A DNA stretch of 64,000 bases from an uncultured Prevotellaceae bacterium (GCA_902769805.1 CACXQL010000001.1:71526-135525), one strand, 5' to 3'; positions 1 to 8,910 are shown, numbered from the stretch's first letter. The notes: generated from the letters alone by a model not told the origin. Made by a program: numbers and translations.

Positions 1-1389
1 ATACTGGTGGAATATGCCATACCTATTATCGTCCTCGTACTGACCATCCTTATCGGTCAAAGCATCTTCGGTTCTTTCTCCTTCATGCTGGGCGGTGAGT
101 CTTTGAAGTCGGCAATGCGCTGCGGATTCTCGATGGCACAGATTGGTGAGTTCTCTTTCATCATTGCCTCGTTAGGACTGTCATTAGGAGTCATCAGCGA
201 CTTCCTCTATCCAGTAGTCGTTGCCGTCTCTGTCATCACGACATTCCTGACACCTTATATGATCCGCCTGGCGACACCAGCCTATAATAGTATTGAGCAC
301 CACCTGCCCAAGAAACTCATCAAGTTGCTGAATCACTTGTCGATGAGTCATCCAAGTTCCAATGAACAAAGCCTATGGAAGCGGTTGCTGACCCAGATGG
401 CGATGAATACACTGATATACTCCATCCTCACTGCCGCTATGATTACCTTGATGTTCACCTTCGTGTTGCCCATCATGCGTACAATACTCCCTGGCTGGGA
501 TCTCCACTGGTATGCGAATGCCATCACAGGACTCCTGACCGTCCTATTCATCTCCCCCTTCCTCCGCGCGATGGTGATGAAGAAGAACCGCAGCGAGGAA
601 TGGAAGACCCTCTGGGCAGAGAGTAATATCAACCACCTGCCTCTGCTCTTCACCATCCTGGTACGTGTGGTTATTGCAGTAGCCTTCATCTTCTATATCT
701 GTCATTACCTGAGTCGTTTCTCCAGTGCCGTCATGATTACCATTGGTATCATTGCCGTTGCCCTGATGGTACTCTCACGTACCATCAAACAACGAAGTAT
801 CAAGTTGGAACGACTCTTCATCCTGAACCTGCGTTCCAGAGATATCGCTGCCCAGGTGCATGGTAAGAAACGCCCACTCTATGAGGGTAAGCTGTTGGAC
901 CGTGACGTGCATATCGCCATCTTCGATGTGCCGATGGACTCCATGTGGATGGGCAGTAATCTGAAACAACTGAGTTTCGGTAAGAAATACGGAGTCCATA
1001 TCACCAGTATCCTTCGTGCCAACCACCGCCTGAATATCCCTGACGGTGACTATGTCATCTATCCTGGAGACCGACTGGAGATCATTGGCAGTGACGAGCA
1101 GCTTGCCAAATTCAAGAATGCTATAGAGACAGAAGTCTTCGGAGAGGATCTCCAATTGGAGAACCGTGAGATGAAGCTACGACAACTGATTATCGGCAGT
1201 GACAGTCCGTTTATTGGCAAGACACTGATAGAGAGTGGTATCCGCGACCTCTACAGTTGTATGGTCATCGGTCTGGAGGAAGGAAAAGAGAACCTCTCGC
1301 CTGTCAGTCCGAAAAGACGTTTCGAGGAGGGTGACATCATCTGGATTGTTGGTGAGGAAGAAGCACTGCAGGCACTGCTTAGCAGTTGA
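1..1389 (+). CDS. Kef/CPA2-type monovalent cation:proton antiporter, C-terminal part (5' end outside window)
   Basis: The reading frame is open to the left edge, so the start lies upstream of the window. The visible part has hydrophobic segments over the first ~90 residues and again at ~125-260, matching the last membrane segments of a CPA2/Kef-type Na+(K+)/H+ exchanger (motif AQIGEFSF near residue 45, counted from the first GTG, is typical). The cytoplasmic tail carries two TrkA-C/RCK_C-like domains (about 295-375 and 393-460), each with the beta-rich pattern ending in GD.LEIIGS or GDIIWIVG. In the family these bind nucleotides or metabolites and gate ion flux. The TGA stop is directly followed by, and overlaps, the first unit of a heptamer repeat array. 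Family call is firm; the ion transported is not known. Confidence 0.85.
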   Translation: MLVEYAIPIIVLVLTILIGQSIFGSFSFMLGGESLKSAMRCGFSMAQIGEFSFIIASLGLSLGVISDFLYPVVVAVSVITTFLTPYMIRLATPAYNSIEHHLPKKLIKLLNHLSMSHPSSNEQSLWKRLLTQMAMNTLIYSILTAAMITLMFTFVLPIMRTILPGWDLHWYANAITGLLTVLFISPFLRAMVMKKNRSEEWKTLWAESNINHLPLLFTILVRVVIAVAFIFYICHYLSRFSSAVMITIGIIAVALMVLSRTIKQRSIKLERLFILNLRSRDIAAQVHGKKRPLYEGKLLDRDVHIAIFDVPMDSMWMGSNLKQLSFGKKYGVHITSILRANHRLNIPDGDYVIYPGDRLEIIGSDEQLAKFKNAIETEVFGEDLQLENREMKLRQLIIGSDSPFIGKTLIESGIRDLYSCMVIGLEEGKENLSPVSPKRRFEEGDIIWIVGEEEALQALLSS

Positions 1390-1546
1390 AGGACGAAGGT
1401 CGAAGGTCGAAGGTCTAAGGACGAAGGTCAAAGGACAAAGGACAAAGGTCGAAAGTCAAAGGGCAAAGGTCGAAGGTCGAAAGTCAAAGGTCGAAAGTCA
1501 AAGGTCGAAAGTCAAAGGTCAAAGGCTGACCTTAGTCCTTAGACCT
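1388..1546. repeat. Heptamer tandem array (AAAGGTC family) filling a convergent intergenic gap
   Basis: About 20 head-to-tail 7-bp units of the type (G/A)AAGGTC run from 1388 to 1527. They are followed by about 2.5 units in reverse orientation (GACCTTA GTCCTTA GACCT) up to 1546. The array overlaps the TGA of the antiporter, and the inverted part reaches the TGA of the lptD-like gene, so on each side the units point the same way relative to the gene they follow. The inverted junction could fold into a hairpin and serve as a bidirectional terminator (inference). The forward orientation contains no stop codon except where a unit has diverged. Confidence 0.85.
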
Positions 1547-4386
1547 CAATACCACTGTACAGAATTGGAATAGCTGCTGCGCTTATCGTACTTCAAGGCA
1601 TCGGTAAGTGTTGCCGCATTGCATCGGAAGGAGAAGTTATAGCTGGTGTATGGTGCCAATACCACCTGACAGGACATATTGAAGCAGTGAAGGTCACGGG
1701 ATAGCGATGCCGTCGTCATGGACACCTTATGTCTTTCAAAGTCATAACCACTGGAGAAAGAGATATCCCATCCGTCGGCAAGACGGATATTACCACTGAT
1801 ATTCAGGTTCTGTGTAAACTTATACGGATAGCGCATCTTATCATAGTTAAAGGACCCACCCGTATTCTCGCGCATCGTGATACCATAGCCGATACTGAGT
1901 GACCAAGGAAGACTGAACGCCATATAGCCATCCTCATCTGTCTCTGCCTTGCCTTTCTCCCGTTTGGCTCCATGTTTTCCAGCCTCCATCTTATCATCGA
2001 CATTCGTCTCTACGCCTGTATCATACTCATCATCATCCCTTTGGTTCTTTTTACCTTTCTTCTTGCTGACTTTCTCGCCACGCAGCCATTTGAAGAAGTT
2101 TGCCACCTTATTATTATCGATGGTATACGACAGGTTCTGCGACATACCCTGGAAACGACCGAAGCGTCCCTTACTGTACTCCGTACGGTTTCCGATATAC
2201 GGGCGACCGCCCACAGAATCCACCTCATAGGCATAGGTAGCGAATACCGCGTTCAAGTTGAGGGTATAGCTCTTTGACAGTTTCAGACGCAGACGAGTTG
2301 ACAGGTCACTCCAGGGATGGTAGTCGGTGGCGAAGTTATACGACATGGATGCTCCCAGCTCATCAATGATACTAATTTTCTTGAAGCCAGTGGAGTCCTC
2401 GTCGCTCTTGACCTTCATCTCGATATTGTTTGAGATATCCATGGAGAGGCTACCCGTCCTTCCTTTGCTGGGAACACCATAGAGTGTACCATTGTATGGA
2501 GAATACTCCACCAGTGACACATTTCCATCACGATCTGTCTTCTGATAGGTGTCATAATAGCCATAGCGTGAGGCACCGAAATCCGGAGCATAGCTGAAGC
2601 TTACCGACGGAGTGAACACATGGCGTACCGCCTCTATCTTATCACCGAAGAGTTTACGATTCGGGATATAGAAACCATAGAGTGTCGTGGATGCCGACAC
2701 ACTGAAGTTCCAGTCAAAGACATTATAGAAGCCCTGCAAGGTATCCACCTTCTCCTTCTGGTCCTCCTCGTCCCATGAGCGTTTGTATTTCTGACTATAC
2801 ATCCTATCCGTGAAATTCAGTGACGGACTGATATTCAGGTAGCCGAAGAGTGTGAAGTTAGCACTGATAGGTATCGAATGCCGCATACCGTTGCGCCAGT
2901 CTCTTGTCAGGCTGGAGTGCAGCAAACGGTCCTCCTTCGTGGAAATAGTGTTACTCAACTGTCCCGTATAGCTCATGGATATCTTCTCATACCAGCGTTC
3001 CTTACCTGCCATGCGCTTGCGTTTGAAGGGATAGAAACGGGCTATGGAGACATTCAGGTCTGGGAGTGTCAGTGCTATCGTTGAGTCACGCATGTTCTGG
3101 TTGAGGTTGAATGTCGAACTCAATGTCATGCCGATACTGGAGAACGTCGTACTCCAGTTGACAGAGCTGGTACGCGTCGACTGTGTCATCGCCTGTGGGT
3201 TATACATCGATGACAGGTTGTCACGTTCATAACTGGTGGAAGCGTAGTTCACACTTGCCGACAGGGAGGAGAACGGGTTAGACTTCGGATCCTGATGATG
3301 GCTCCATTGTATCTTGAAACTCGTATTCTTCACATAGTCTGGCATGTTCTTGTCACCAGTCACCGTACTCTGATAACTGGCATAGAACGAACCACTGTAC
3401 TTATAACGCTTACGGTAGTTAGAGGCTGCGGAGACACCCCATGAACCCTTGGTATATATCTCGCCCAGCAGTTTCAAGTCCCATTTGTCATTGATGGCGA
3501 AGTAATAGCCTCCGTCACGCAGATAAAAGCCTCGGGAAGTCTCGTCACCATATGTCGGCATGATGAAACCGCTGCTATAACTCTTCGTGAAGGGGAAGAA
3601 GCCATAGGGAATGGCAAAGGGCAGTGGTACGTCAGCCACTACCAGATAGGCTGGACCGAAGACCACATCCTTGCCAGGGCGCACCTTGGCTCGTGACAGG
3701 GCGATATAGAAGTCGGGATGCGGCTCGTCGCAGGTCGTATAGCGTCCATGTTGCAGGAACAGCTCTCCCTTCTCGTTACGTTTCGAGAGCTCTGACACCA
3801 TATAGCCATCGTCCTGTTGTGTATACACATTCTGTATCAGGCCCTTCTTCGTCTTGAAGTTAAACGCCATCGTATCACTCTCATAGGTGTCACTCCCCAT
3901 CTTGAAGACAGGAGTACCGAACTTTACTCCCGTAGAGTCTATAGAGCCTGTGGCATGTACGAGGCTGGAGTCCATCTGCATGAATATCTGATCACTCTGC
4001 AAGTCCATGTCTTGGTATTTCACCTGCGCATTACCATAGAGATGAGCCAGTCCTGAAGCACCCTCATAGGTCATCGAGTCATCTGCCTGATAGTCCACAG
4101 GAGCGTCAATACCGTTCTTGCGTTCCCTATTCAGGCTGTCAGCATGCAGAGAGTCATCTATAGCCTTGTTATGCTTGAAGATAGCCAGCTGCAGAGAGTC
4201 CATCTTCGTCGTATCCACCTCTGCGGTGAGCGGTGAGCGGTGAGCGGTGAGCGTATCTGTCTTGACAGAGTCAACACGCACGCTATCCTTACCTTTCTCC
4301 TCTACGGGGAAACGCAAACGAGGCATCTCCGCCATTACAAAGGTAAGGACGAATAGCAACAATACGATGAGAGTCTTTTTTCTCAC
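1546..4386 (-). CDS. lptD: LptD/OstA-like outer membrane LPS assembly protein
   Basis: The 946-residue protein begins with a signal peptide (MRKKTLIVLLLFVLTFVMA). It is followed by a low-complexity linker, an OstA-like beta-jellyroll region (~95-250; motif GNAQVKYQDMDLQSDQI) and a long beta-strand-rich barrel ending in an aromatic C-terminus (VQWY). This is the layout of the Bacteroidetes LptD family, which inserts lipopolysaccharide into the outer leaflet. An LTAHRSP heptad copy (DNA 4223-4253) lies in the N-terminal linker. A charged insert (KKKGKKNQRDDDE) around residue 770-800 probably is an extracellular or periplasmic loop. The promoter box lies only 5 nt before the start codon, so the mRNA may be leaderless. 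No LptE partner is visible here. Confidence 0.82.
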   Translation of the reverse strand: MRKKTLIVLLLFVLTFVMAEMPRLRFPVEEKGKDSVRVDSVKTDTLTAHRSPLTAEVDTTKMDSLQLAIFKHNKAIDDSLHADSLNRERKNGIDAPVDYQADDSMTYEGASGLAHLYGNAQVKYQDMDLQSDQIFMQMDSSLVHATGSIDSTGVKFGTPVFKMGSDTYESDTMAFNFKTKKGLIQNVYTQQDDGYMVSELSKRNEKGELFLQHGRYTTCDEPHPDFYIALSRAKVRPGKDVVFGPAYLVVADVPLPFAIPYGFFPFTKSYSSGFIMPTYGDETSRGFYLRDGGYYFAINDKWDLKLLGEIYTKGSWGVSAASNYRKRYKYSGSFYASYQSTVTGDKNMPDYVKNTSFKIQWSHHQDPKSNPFSSLSASVNYASTSYERDNLSSMYNPQAMTQSTRTSSVNWSTTFSSIGMTLSSTFNLNQNMRDSTIALTLPDLNVSIARFYPFKRKRMAGKERWYEKISMSYTGQLSNTISTKEDRLLHSSLTRDWRNGMRHSIPISANFTLFGYLNISPSLNFTDRMYSQKYKRSWDEEDQKEKVDTLQGFYNVFDWNFSVSASTTLYGFYIPNRKLFGDKIEAVRHVFTPSVSFSYAPDFGASRYGYYDTYQKTDRDGNVSLVEYSPYNGTLYGVPSKGRTGSLSMDISNNIEMKVKSDEDSTGFKKISIIDELGASMSYNFATDYHPWSDLSTRLRLKLSKSYTLNLNAVFATYAYEVDSVGGRPYIGNRTEYSKGRFGRFQGMSQNLSYTIDNNKVANFFKWLRGEKVSKKKGKKNQRDDDEYDTGVETNVDDKMEAGKHGAKREKGKAETDEDGYMAFSLPWSLSIGYGITMRENTGGSFNYDKMRYPYKFTQNLNISGNIRLADGWDISFSSGYDFERHKVSMTTASLSRDLHCFNMSCQVVLAPYTSYNFSFRCNAATLTDALKYDKRSSYSNSVQWY
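4223..4253 (-). repeat. Heptamer repeat (CGCTCAC family) inside lptD
   Basis: Plus strand reads four and a half copies of GCGGTGA. On the coding strand this is CGCTCAC repeated, encoding LTAHRSPLTAE in frame within the N-terminal linker of the LptD-like protein. Confidence 0.85.
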
Positions 4387-4391
4387 GGCTG

Positions 4392-4399
4392 CAAAGGTA
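4392..4399 (-). promoter_or_regulatory. -7 box of the lptD-like gene
   Basis: TACCTTTG on the minus strand, matching the Bacteroidetes TAnnTTTG box. Only 5 nt separate it from the ATG at 4386, implying a leaderless or nearly leaderless transcript. Confidence 0.6.
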
Positions 4400-4401
4400 C
4401 T

Positions 4402-4437
4402 AAAAAGTTTAAAGTTTAGAGTTTAAAGTATAAAGTT
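4402..4437. repeat. AT-rich heptamer repeat (AAAGTTT family)
   Basis: About five units AAAGTTT / AGAGTTT / AAAGTAT lie between the lptD promoter and the 3' end of the HD-domain gene. Same 7-bp period as the other arrays in the window. Confidence 0.7.
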
Positions 4438-4468
4438 TTTTGTTACCTTCTTCATTTTTTATCACTTT

Positions 4469-4963
4469 TTACTCAAATCGCTCTGCCCACCCAAGGAAAA
4501 TCTTAACCCCTTCGGCACCAAACTTCTCTAATGACTGGGCAGTCTCCAAGACTGTGCGCACATGGTCGGGAGACGATTTGGAATAGAACTTGTCGGCATA
4601 GCAGATGATCTGCTCCTCTAACGTCTCTGGCTCATAGCCTGGCAAACCGGTGCCTGTGTGACGCTCAGCGACCCTGGCATGACGGGGGAACCCCTCAGCA
4701 CGAAGGATCACTCCACCGATAGGACCATGCTTGATATACGGTTCAGTACCTTCACAAAAGATGCTTGGGGCATGACAACGGAACACCCCGATGTCGTGGA
4801 GCATCGCCGCCTCCTCCAAGAACTGGCGGTCGACAGGCAGTTCCTTGTGTTTGTCAACAATGAGTAAAGCACGGTCGGCAACCTGCCGACTATGCTTTAA
4901 CAGGAGTCTGCGGAGTTCATTATCCACAGGATAGTATTTATCGATAATCGACTGATAGTCCAT
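4469..4963 (-). CDS. HD-domain metal-dependent phosphohydrolase family protein
   Basis: The 164-residue product (start at MDYQSIIDKYY) shows the HD-superfamily metal site: H at LLLKHSRQVA, then AAMLHDIG with the paired His-Asp, and later H and D residues (KHGPIGG; CYADKFYSK). Such proteins hydrolyse phosphate esters or nucleotides; the substrate cannot be told. An open frame extends 25 codons upstream to 5038, but that part encodes only the heptamer array (KVKGQRTKDKGQR), so I place the start at 4963. It follows the OadA-like gene on the same strand and may be read from the same transcript. Confidence 0.8.
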   Translation of the reverse strand: MDYQSIIDKYYPVDNELRRLLLKHSRQVADRALLIVDKHKELPVDRQFLEEAAMLHDIGVFRCHAPSIFCEGTEPYIKHGPIGGVILRAEGFPRHARVAERHTGTGLPGYEPETLEEQIICYADKFYSKSSPDHVRTVLETAQSLEKFGAEGVKIFLGWAERFE

Positions 4964-4985
4964 TATATTGATGAGGTCTGAGGTC

Positions 4986-5037
4986 GACTTTAACCTTTGT
5001 CCTTTGTCCTTAGTCCTTTGACCTTTGACCTTTGACA
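4986..5037 (-). repeat. Heptamer tandem array (AAAGGTC family) between oadA-like and HD genes
   Basis: About seven units (GTCAAAG x3, GACTAAG, GACAAAG x2, GTTAAAG) begin immediately after the TAA of the upstream gene on the minus strand. In this orientation they are free of in-frame stops in the HD gene frame and artificially lengthen its ORF. Confidence 0.8.
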
Positions 5038-5038
5038 A

Positions 5039-6811
5039 TTAATTCTCACGCTCTATCCATGCGAGGTTGTCGCCACGGCGCACCTTGCTGCCCGACTTGG
5101 CACTCACCTCGACGAGCTTACCACCCAGTGCCGCAGGGATAGGAACGATCTCACCCCATGGAGCCTGGATATAACAGAAGATGTCTCCCTCCTTATACTG
5201 CTGTCCGATGAACGGGTCGAGACATGGTTCGCAGGCACCCTCGCCCGAGAACTGATAATAGACCTGTCCGGCAATAGGAGCCGTAAGGGGGTCAGCCTTC
5301 GCATGCTTGAAGGCAGCGAGTTCTGCAGGAGATACTTTAGCACCGATCTTGGCATCCTTTGCCTTCTGCAAGTCGGCGAGGAAGTTCTTCTTCGCCTGTC
5401 CACTCTTGTAGTTACGGTACTGTTCCGGATGCATGGCAAGCTCGAAGAGCTCCTCGTCATCCTGTCCATACTCCCAGCCATTCTCATCCATCTCCTTACG
5501 GAAATCATCAAGTGCGTTAGGCAGCAAGGTATGCGGATCGACATCCGTGAACTCACGTCCCTGTTTCTTGGCGAGTTCGATGAGCTCCTGGTCAATCGTA
5601 CCAGGAATCTTACCACTCTTACCAAGTATCATACCCCACATGGAGTCATCCATCATCACGAAGCGTCCTTTGCCCTGTTCGATGGTGAGCAGGTTCATGA
5701 GGGCGATGTTCTTCACATACTGGGAGAAAGGTGTCACCAATGGAGGATAGCCCACACGAGGCCATACATACTCCACTTCCTGGAAGAGTTTCACCAGCAT
5801 ATCATCGGTCGTCAACTCCGGTTCTCCTTTCTTCGCACGACTCTTGTTGATGACACTATGGATACCACCCAGGTCAGCCATCATAGAACCCATCATACCA
5901 CCAGGCAGTCCGCAGCCCAATAACAAGCTGGACATGTGCTTGTTGGCAGGATTGATGAAGTAGCCGAGCCAGTCATCGATGAACTCCTGTGTCAGGGTAC
6001 GAGCCTGCATATAGGCATTCATATTGATATCCTCCACCTCGAAGCCCTCATTCTTCAGCATCGACTGGACAGAGATGATATCCGGATGTACCTTACCCCA
6101 TGACAGAGGTTCGATGGCGGTATCAATGATATCCGCACCATTGTTGCAGACCTCCAGGATGGAAGCCATCGACAGACCGGGACCTGAGTGACCGTGATAC
6201 TGGATGATGATGTCCGGATGCTTCGTCTTGATACTCTTCGTCAGGGCACCTAACAAAGCTGGCTGACCGATACCAGCCATATCCTTCAGACAGATTTCCT
6301 CTGCTCCTGCAGCTATCACCTCATCGGCAATCTTCGTATAGTAATCTACGGTATGCACCGGAGAGGTGGTGATACACAAGGTAGCCTGCGGTATCATACC
6401 CGCCTCTTTCGCCCATTTGATACTCGGAATGATATTGCGGATGTCGTTAAGACCACAGAAAATACGGGGAATATCCACACCCTGCGCCTTCTTCACCTTA
6501 TACATCAACTGACGGACATCGTCAGGAACAGGATACATACGCAGGGCATTCAAGCCACGGTCAAGCATGTGGGTCTGGATTCCCACCTCATTAAAAGGTT
6601 TGCAGAAAGCACGTACAGCGGCATTGGGATTCTCACCTGCCAACAGGTTTACCTGCTCAAAGGCACCACCATTAGTTTCCACACGGGCGAAACACCCCAT
6701 GTCAATTATCACCGGGGCAATACGCTCCAACTGGTCCTTGCGAGGCTGGAACTTTCCGCTTGACTGCCACATGTCACGATAGACAAGACTGAATTTAATT
6801 TTCTTCTTCAT
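5039..6811 (-). CDS. Oxaloacetate decarboxylase alpha/pyruvate carboxylase B-like carboxyltransferase lacking the biotin lysine
   Basis: The 590-residue protein has an HMGL-like TIM barrel (~5-270), a PYC/OADA carboxyltransferase domain (~285-470) and a C-terminal biotinyl/lipoyl-like domain (~515-590). The barrel keeps CLKDMAGI (the active-site lysine context) and HGHSGPG (metal-ligand histidines). The usual RDAHQS near the N-terminus reads RDMWQS (residues 12-17). In the C-terminal domain the place of the biotinylated EAMKM motif reads QAPWG (549-553), so no acceptor lysine is present. In the family the barrel moves a carboxyl group between oxaloacetate/pyruvate and biotin, so this subunit would need a separate biotin carrier. 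None is encoded in the window. It could be a specialised or non-biotin member; annotation as plain OadA would be too strong. Confidence 0.8.
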   Translation of the reverse strand: MKKKIKFSLVYRDMWQSSGKFQPRKDQLERIAPVIIDMGCFARVETNGGAFEQVNLLAGENPNAAVRAFCKPFNEVGIQTHMLDRGLNALRMYPVPDDVRQLMYKVKKAQGVDIPRIFCGLNDIRNIIPSIKWAKEAGMIPQATLCITTSPVHTVDYYTKIADEVIAAGAEEICLKDMAGIGQPALLGALTKSIKTKHPDIIIQYHGHSGPGLSMASILEVCNNGADIIDTAIEPLSWGKVHPDIISVQSMLKNEGFEVEDINMNAYMQARTLTQEFIDDWLGYFINPANKHMSSLLLGCGLPGGMMGSMMADLGGIHSVINKSRAKKGEPELTTDDMLVKLFQEVEYVWPRVGYPPLVTPFSQYVKNIALMNLLTIEQGKGRFVMMDDSMWGMILGKSGKIPGTIDQELIELAKKQGREFTDVDPHTLLPNALDDFRKEMDENGWEYGQDDEELFELAMHPEQYRNYKSGQAKKNFLADLQKAKDAKIGAKVSPAELAAFKHAKADPLTAPIAGQVYYQFSGEGACEPCLDPFIGQQYKEGDIFCYIQAPWGEIVPIPAALGGKLVEVSAKSGSKVRRGDNLAWIEREN

Positions 6812-6846
6812 AGAGAAATAGAGTCAATATGTTGTTAATGTTTCTG

Positions 6847-6854
6847 CAAAGGTA
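6847..6854 (-). promoter_or_regulatory. -7 box of the OadA-like gene
   Basis: TACCTTTG on the minus strand, 35 nt before the ATG at 6811. Confidence 0.6.
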
Positions 6855-6858
6855 CGAA

Positions 6859-6887
6859 ATAATTCATAATTCATTGTTCATAATTCA
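6859..6887. repeat. AT-rich heptamer repeat (AATTCAT family)
   Basis: Four units AATTCAT, AATTCAT, TGTTCAT, AATTCAT occupy the gap between two divergent promoters. 7-bp period as elsewhere in the window. Confidence 0.7.
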
Positions 6888-6898
6888 TATTTATTTTC

Positions 6899-6906
6899 TA
6901 TCTTTG
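6899..6906 (+). promoter_or_regulatory. -7 box of the lipoprotein gene at 6924
   Basis: TATCTTTG, 17 nt upstream of the ATG at 6924; a short leader is implied. Confidence 0.6.
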
Positions 6907-6923
6907 CGCAAAATTTAGATAAT

Positions 6924-7694
6924 ATGAAGAAAGTAATCTCCTTATTTATAATGATGCTGTTGATGGCGGCATGCAGTCTGAGACCGTCTCCCGACGAGAG
7001 ACAAGAAGAAGCTATTAACATCCAACAGAACGAGCCGGGCGACTCTTCCCTCTACGGACTGACCTGTGACGGATGCACGGACTCTATCCTCATCCTGCTG
7101 CCCTTCTCGGGCGGAGACCCCGACACCTTCGACATCATCAATGCCAATCAGACACGACAGATATTCGGTCGACTGCATATCGGCGACGAGCTGGCTGTCA
7201 TCCTGAACCCCGAAGACAAGGGGGAGGCGCAGATGATCATTAACATCGAGGCGCTGAAAGGACAGTGGTGCTATATGGTGACACCCGTATGGAAGCATAC
7301 TGACCAGATGACGGAGGAGATGCGGCAGAAGATGATGGAGCGCATCCCCGACTCCATCATGAAGAGACTCATGCAGCCCCGTGAGTATGGTTTCCGTATC
7401 AAACCGGGACATGCAGTAGAGGCTTTAGGAGGTGTTCGCAGAGGAGGTAACGATGACAAGATGAGTCCTGTAGAATATCCCAGGCAGCGACGTTACAGGG
7501 AATGGAAGCTCTATAACGGCAAGCTGATCCTGAAGACAGACTCTATCAGGTTACCGAACACTAATAAGAGAGGAAAGCCGGAATATGATACGGCAGTCAT
7601 CCAACGACTACGCCGTGACACGCTCGTTCTCCGCTTCAAGGATCACGAGCAGAAATACTACCGGAAAACCGATTCCGTCCAGATATCGAATTAA
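6924..7694 (+). CDS. Predicted lipoprotein of unknown function
   Basis: The 256-residue product starts with a lipoprotein signal ([17 protein letters not shown], lipobox LMAAC with Cys17). The mature part has a beta-rich N-terminal half containing [10 protein letters not shown] and a [17 protein letters not shown] stretch, then a basic C-terminal region. I recognise no catalytic motif. It is likely anchored in a membrane facing the periplasm or surface (inference). Its stop overlaps the stop region of the convergent queF by 4 nt. It has its own promoter, divergent from the OadA-like gene. Confidence 0.7.
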   Translation: MKKVISLFIMMLLMAACSLRPSPDERQEEAINIQQNEPGDSSLYGLTCDGCTDSILILLPFSGGDPDTFDIINANQTRQIFGRLHIGDELAVILNPEDKGEAQMIINIEALKGQWCYMVTPVWKHTDQMTEEMRQKMMERIPDSIMKRLMQPREYGFRIKPGHAVEALGGVRRGGNDDKMSPVEYPRQRRYREWKLYNGKLILKTDSIRLPNTNKRGKPEYDTAVIQRLRRDTLVLRFKDHEQKYYRKTDSVQISN

Positions 7695-8152
7695 ATAACC
7701 TGATGGCTGAGCATCCGCTGTTCAGCCATCTTTTCATATTTCGTCCCCGGCATTCCGTAATTGGCATAGGGATAGATGCTGATACCGCCACGGGGAGTGA
7801 ACAGTCCCACCACCTCTATATACTTAGGCTGCATCAGCTTCACCAGGTCTTTCATGATGATATTGATGCAGTCCTCATGGAAGTCACCGTGGTTACGGAA
7901 GGAGAAGAGATAGAGCTTCAGGCTCTTCGACTCCACCATGCGCTCGGCAGGGATATACAGGATCTTAATCTCCGCAAAGTCCGGCTGCCCCGTTATCGGG
8001 CATAGTGACGTGAACTCCGGACAGTTGAACTGCACCCAGTAATCATTATCCTTGTGTTTGTTCTCAAAGGTCTCTAACACCTCCGGCGCATAATCCATCC
8101 GATACTCCGTCTTCTTACCCAGTTGCTGTAAGTGTTCCTGTTTTCTATTCAT
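7691..8152 (-). CDS. queF: NADPH-dependent 7-cyano-7-deazaguanine (preQ0) reductase QueF
   Basis: The 153-residue protein has the short (type I) QueF tunnelling fold. It has the catalytic Cys in [11 protein letters not shown] with the partner Asp, and the [10 protein letters not shown] motif around the substrate and NADPH site. It reduces preQ0 to preQ1 in queuosine tRNA modification. Its ATG overlaps the TGA of the upstream yhhQ-like gene by 4 nt, so the two are translationally coupled; a precursor transporter and a reductase of the same pathway fit together. Confidence 0.95.
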   Translation of the reverse strand: MNRKQEHLQQLGKKTEYRMDYAPEVLETFENKHKDNDYWVQFNCPEFTSLCPITGQPDFAEIKILYIPAERMVESKSLKLYLFSFRNHGDFHEDCINIIMKDLVKLMQPKYIEVVGLFTPRGGISIYPYANYGMPGTKYEKMAEQRMLSHQVI

Positions 8153-8841
8153 ATTTTCTTGATTTTAAAGATATTATATGAAATATCGTAGTCATAAACA
8201 TCCTCATGGTCGTGTTCTTTAGTGTATTTCACCACCCGCTTAGTAAAAGGCAGTGCCACAATCTCGTATAATGTCTTCAACACCACCTGCGTGATGACCA
8301 GCGAGGGCATCTCTTCCCAAGGAAGGACAAACGAGAAAGCCAAGGGGAAGAAAATAATTGAATCAGTCAACTCACCGAATATCGTACTCAAGATAGCACG
8401 GGCAGAGAAATGCTTACCCTCCGACGACATTTTCATACGGCTCATCACATAGGCATTGATGAATGAACCGGCAAGGAAGGCAATGAACGAAGCTGCAGCA
8501 ATACGCGGAGCCAGTCCGAAGATACTGTGAAACGCCTCATTGCGATCCCAGTAGGAAGCTCCAGGTATCACATCCGTCAATGCTGCCATCGCCACAAAGA
8601 AGAAGTTCATGGCGAACCCCATCCATATCAGCAGTCGGGCACGACGATAGCCCCACACCTCACATACCACATCATTGATCATGTAGCTGACAGGGAACAC
8701 CAGCAGTCCACCTGTAAAGTTAGCAATGCCAAACGAGATTTGCTTTGTCTCCAATACGTTTGCCGTAATCAGACAGACGCAGAACAGTGCACTGAAAAGC
8801 ATAAAAAGTACACTGACTTTCTGATTGTCTTTTTTTTCCAT
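8149..8841 (-). CDS. Queuosine precursor transporter (YhhQ/VUT family)
   Basis: The 230-residue membrane protein has about six hydrophobic segments. Family signatures are [20 protein letters not shown] at the N-terminus, [21 protein letters not shown], and [14 protein letters not shown], as in the YhhQ/COG1738 family, which imports preQ0/preQ1-like queuosine precursors. The frame opens 17 codons earlier (to 8892), but that stretch is part of a structured leader downstream of the promoter, so I start at MEKKDNQ. First gene of a two-gene unit with queF. Confidence 0.88.
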   Translation of the reverse strand: MEKKDNQKVSVLFMLFSALFCVCLITANVLETKQISFGIANFTGGLLVFPVSYMINDVVCEVWGYRRARLLIWMGFAMNFFFVAMAALTDVIPGASYWDRNEAFHSIFGLAPRIAAASFIAFLAGSFINAYVMSRMKMSSEGKHFSARAILSTIFGELTDSIIFFPLAFSFVLPWEEMPSLVITQVVLKTLYEIVALPFTKRVVKYTKEHDHEDVYDYDISYNIFKIKKI

Positions 8842-8910
8842 TATTATTCTTGTTTTGTTAAAGGGGGTCCGCCTGACTACCAGGTTTCGCAAGTACCCCT
8901 GCCGTTAAGC
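8842..8910 (-). promoter_or_regulatory. Structured 5' leader of the queuosine transporter-queF unit (candidate riboswitch or attenuator)
   Basis: On the minus strand GGGGT (8899-8895) can pair with ACCCC (8868-8864), enclosing a small hairpin CCTG-GTAGT-CAGG (8884-8872). CCGCC and GGCGG segments could add a pseudoknot-like pairing. A hairpin GCCG-CTTAA-CGGC (8913-8901) sits at the presumed transcription start. The closing strand is followed by TTT, so it could also act as a weak terminator. I do not recognise it as one of the preQ1 riboswitch classes I can recall; the ligand idea rests only on the downstream genes. Confidence 0.4.

Noticed and set aside
1235..1573. Plus-strand ORF of 112 codons rich in KVKGQRSKVEGRR
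   Set aside because: It is the antiporter gene in another frame continuing through the stop-free heptamer array, not a gene.
8842..8910. Known preQ1 riboswitch class
   Set aside because: The consensus short stem plus A-rich tail of class I and the features I recall for classes II and III are not found; kept only as a candidate structured leader.
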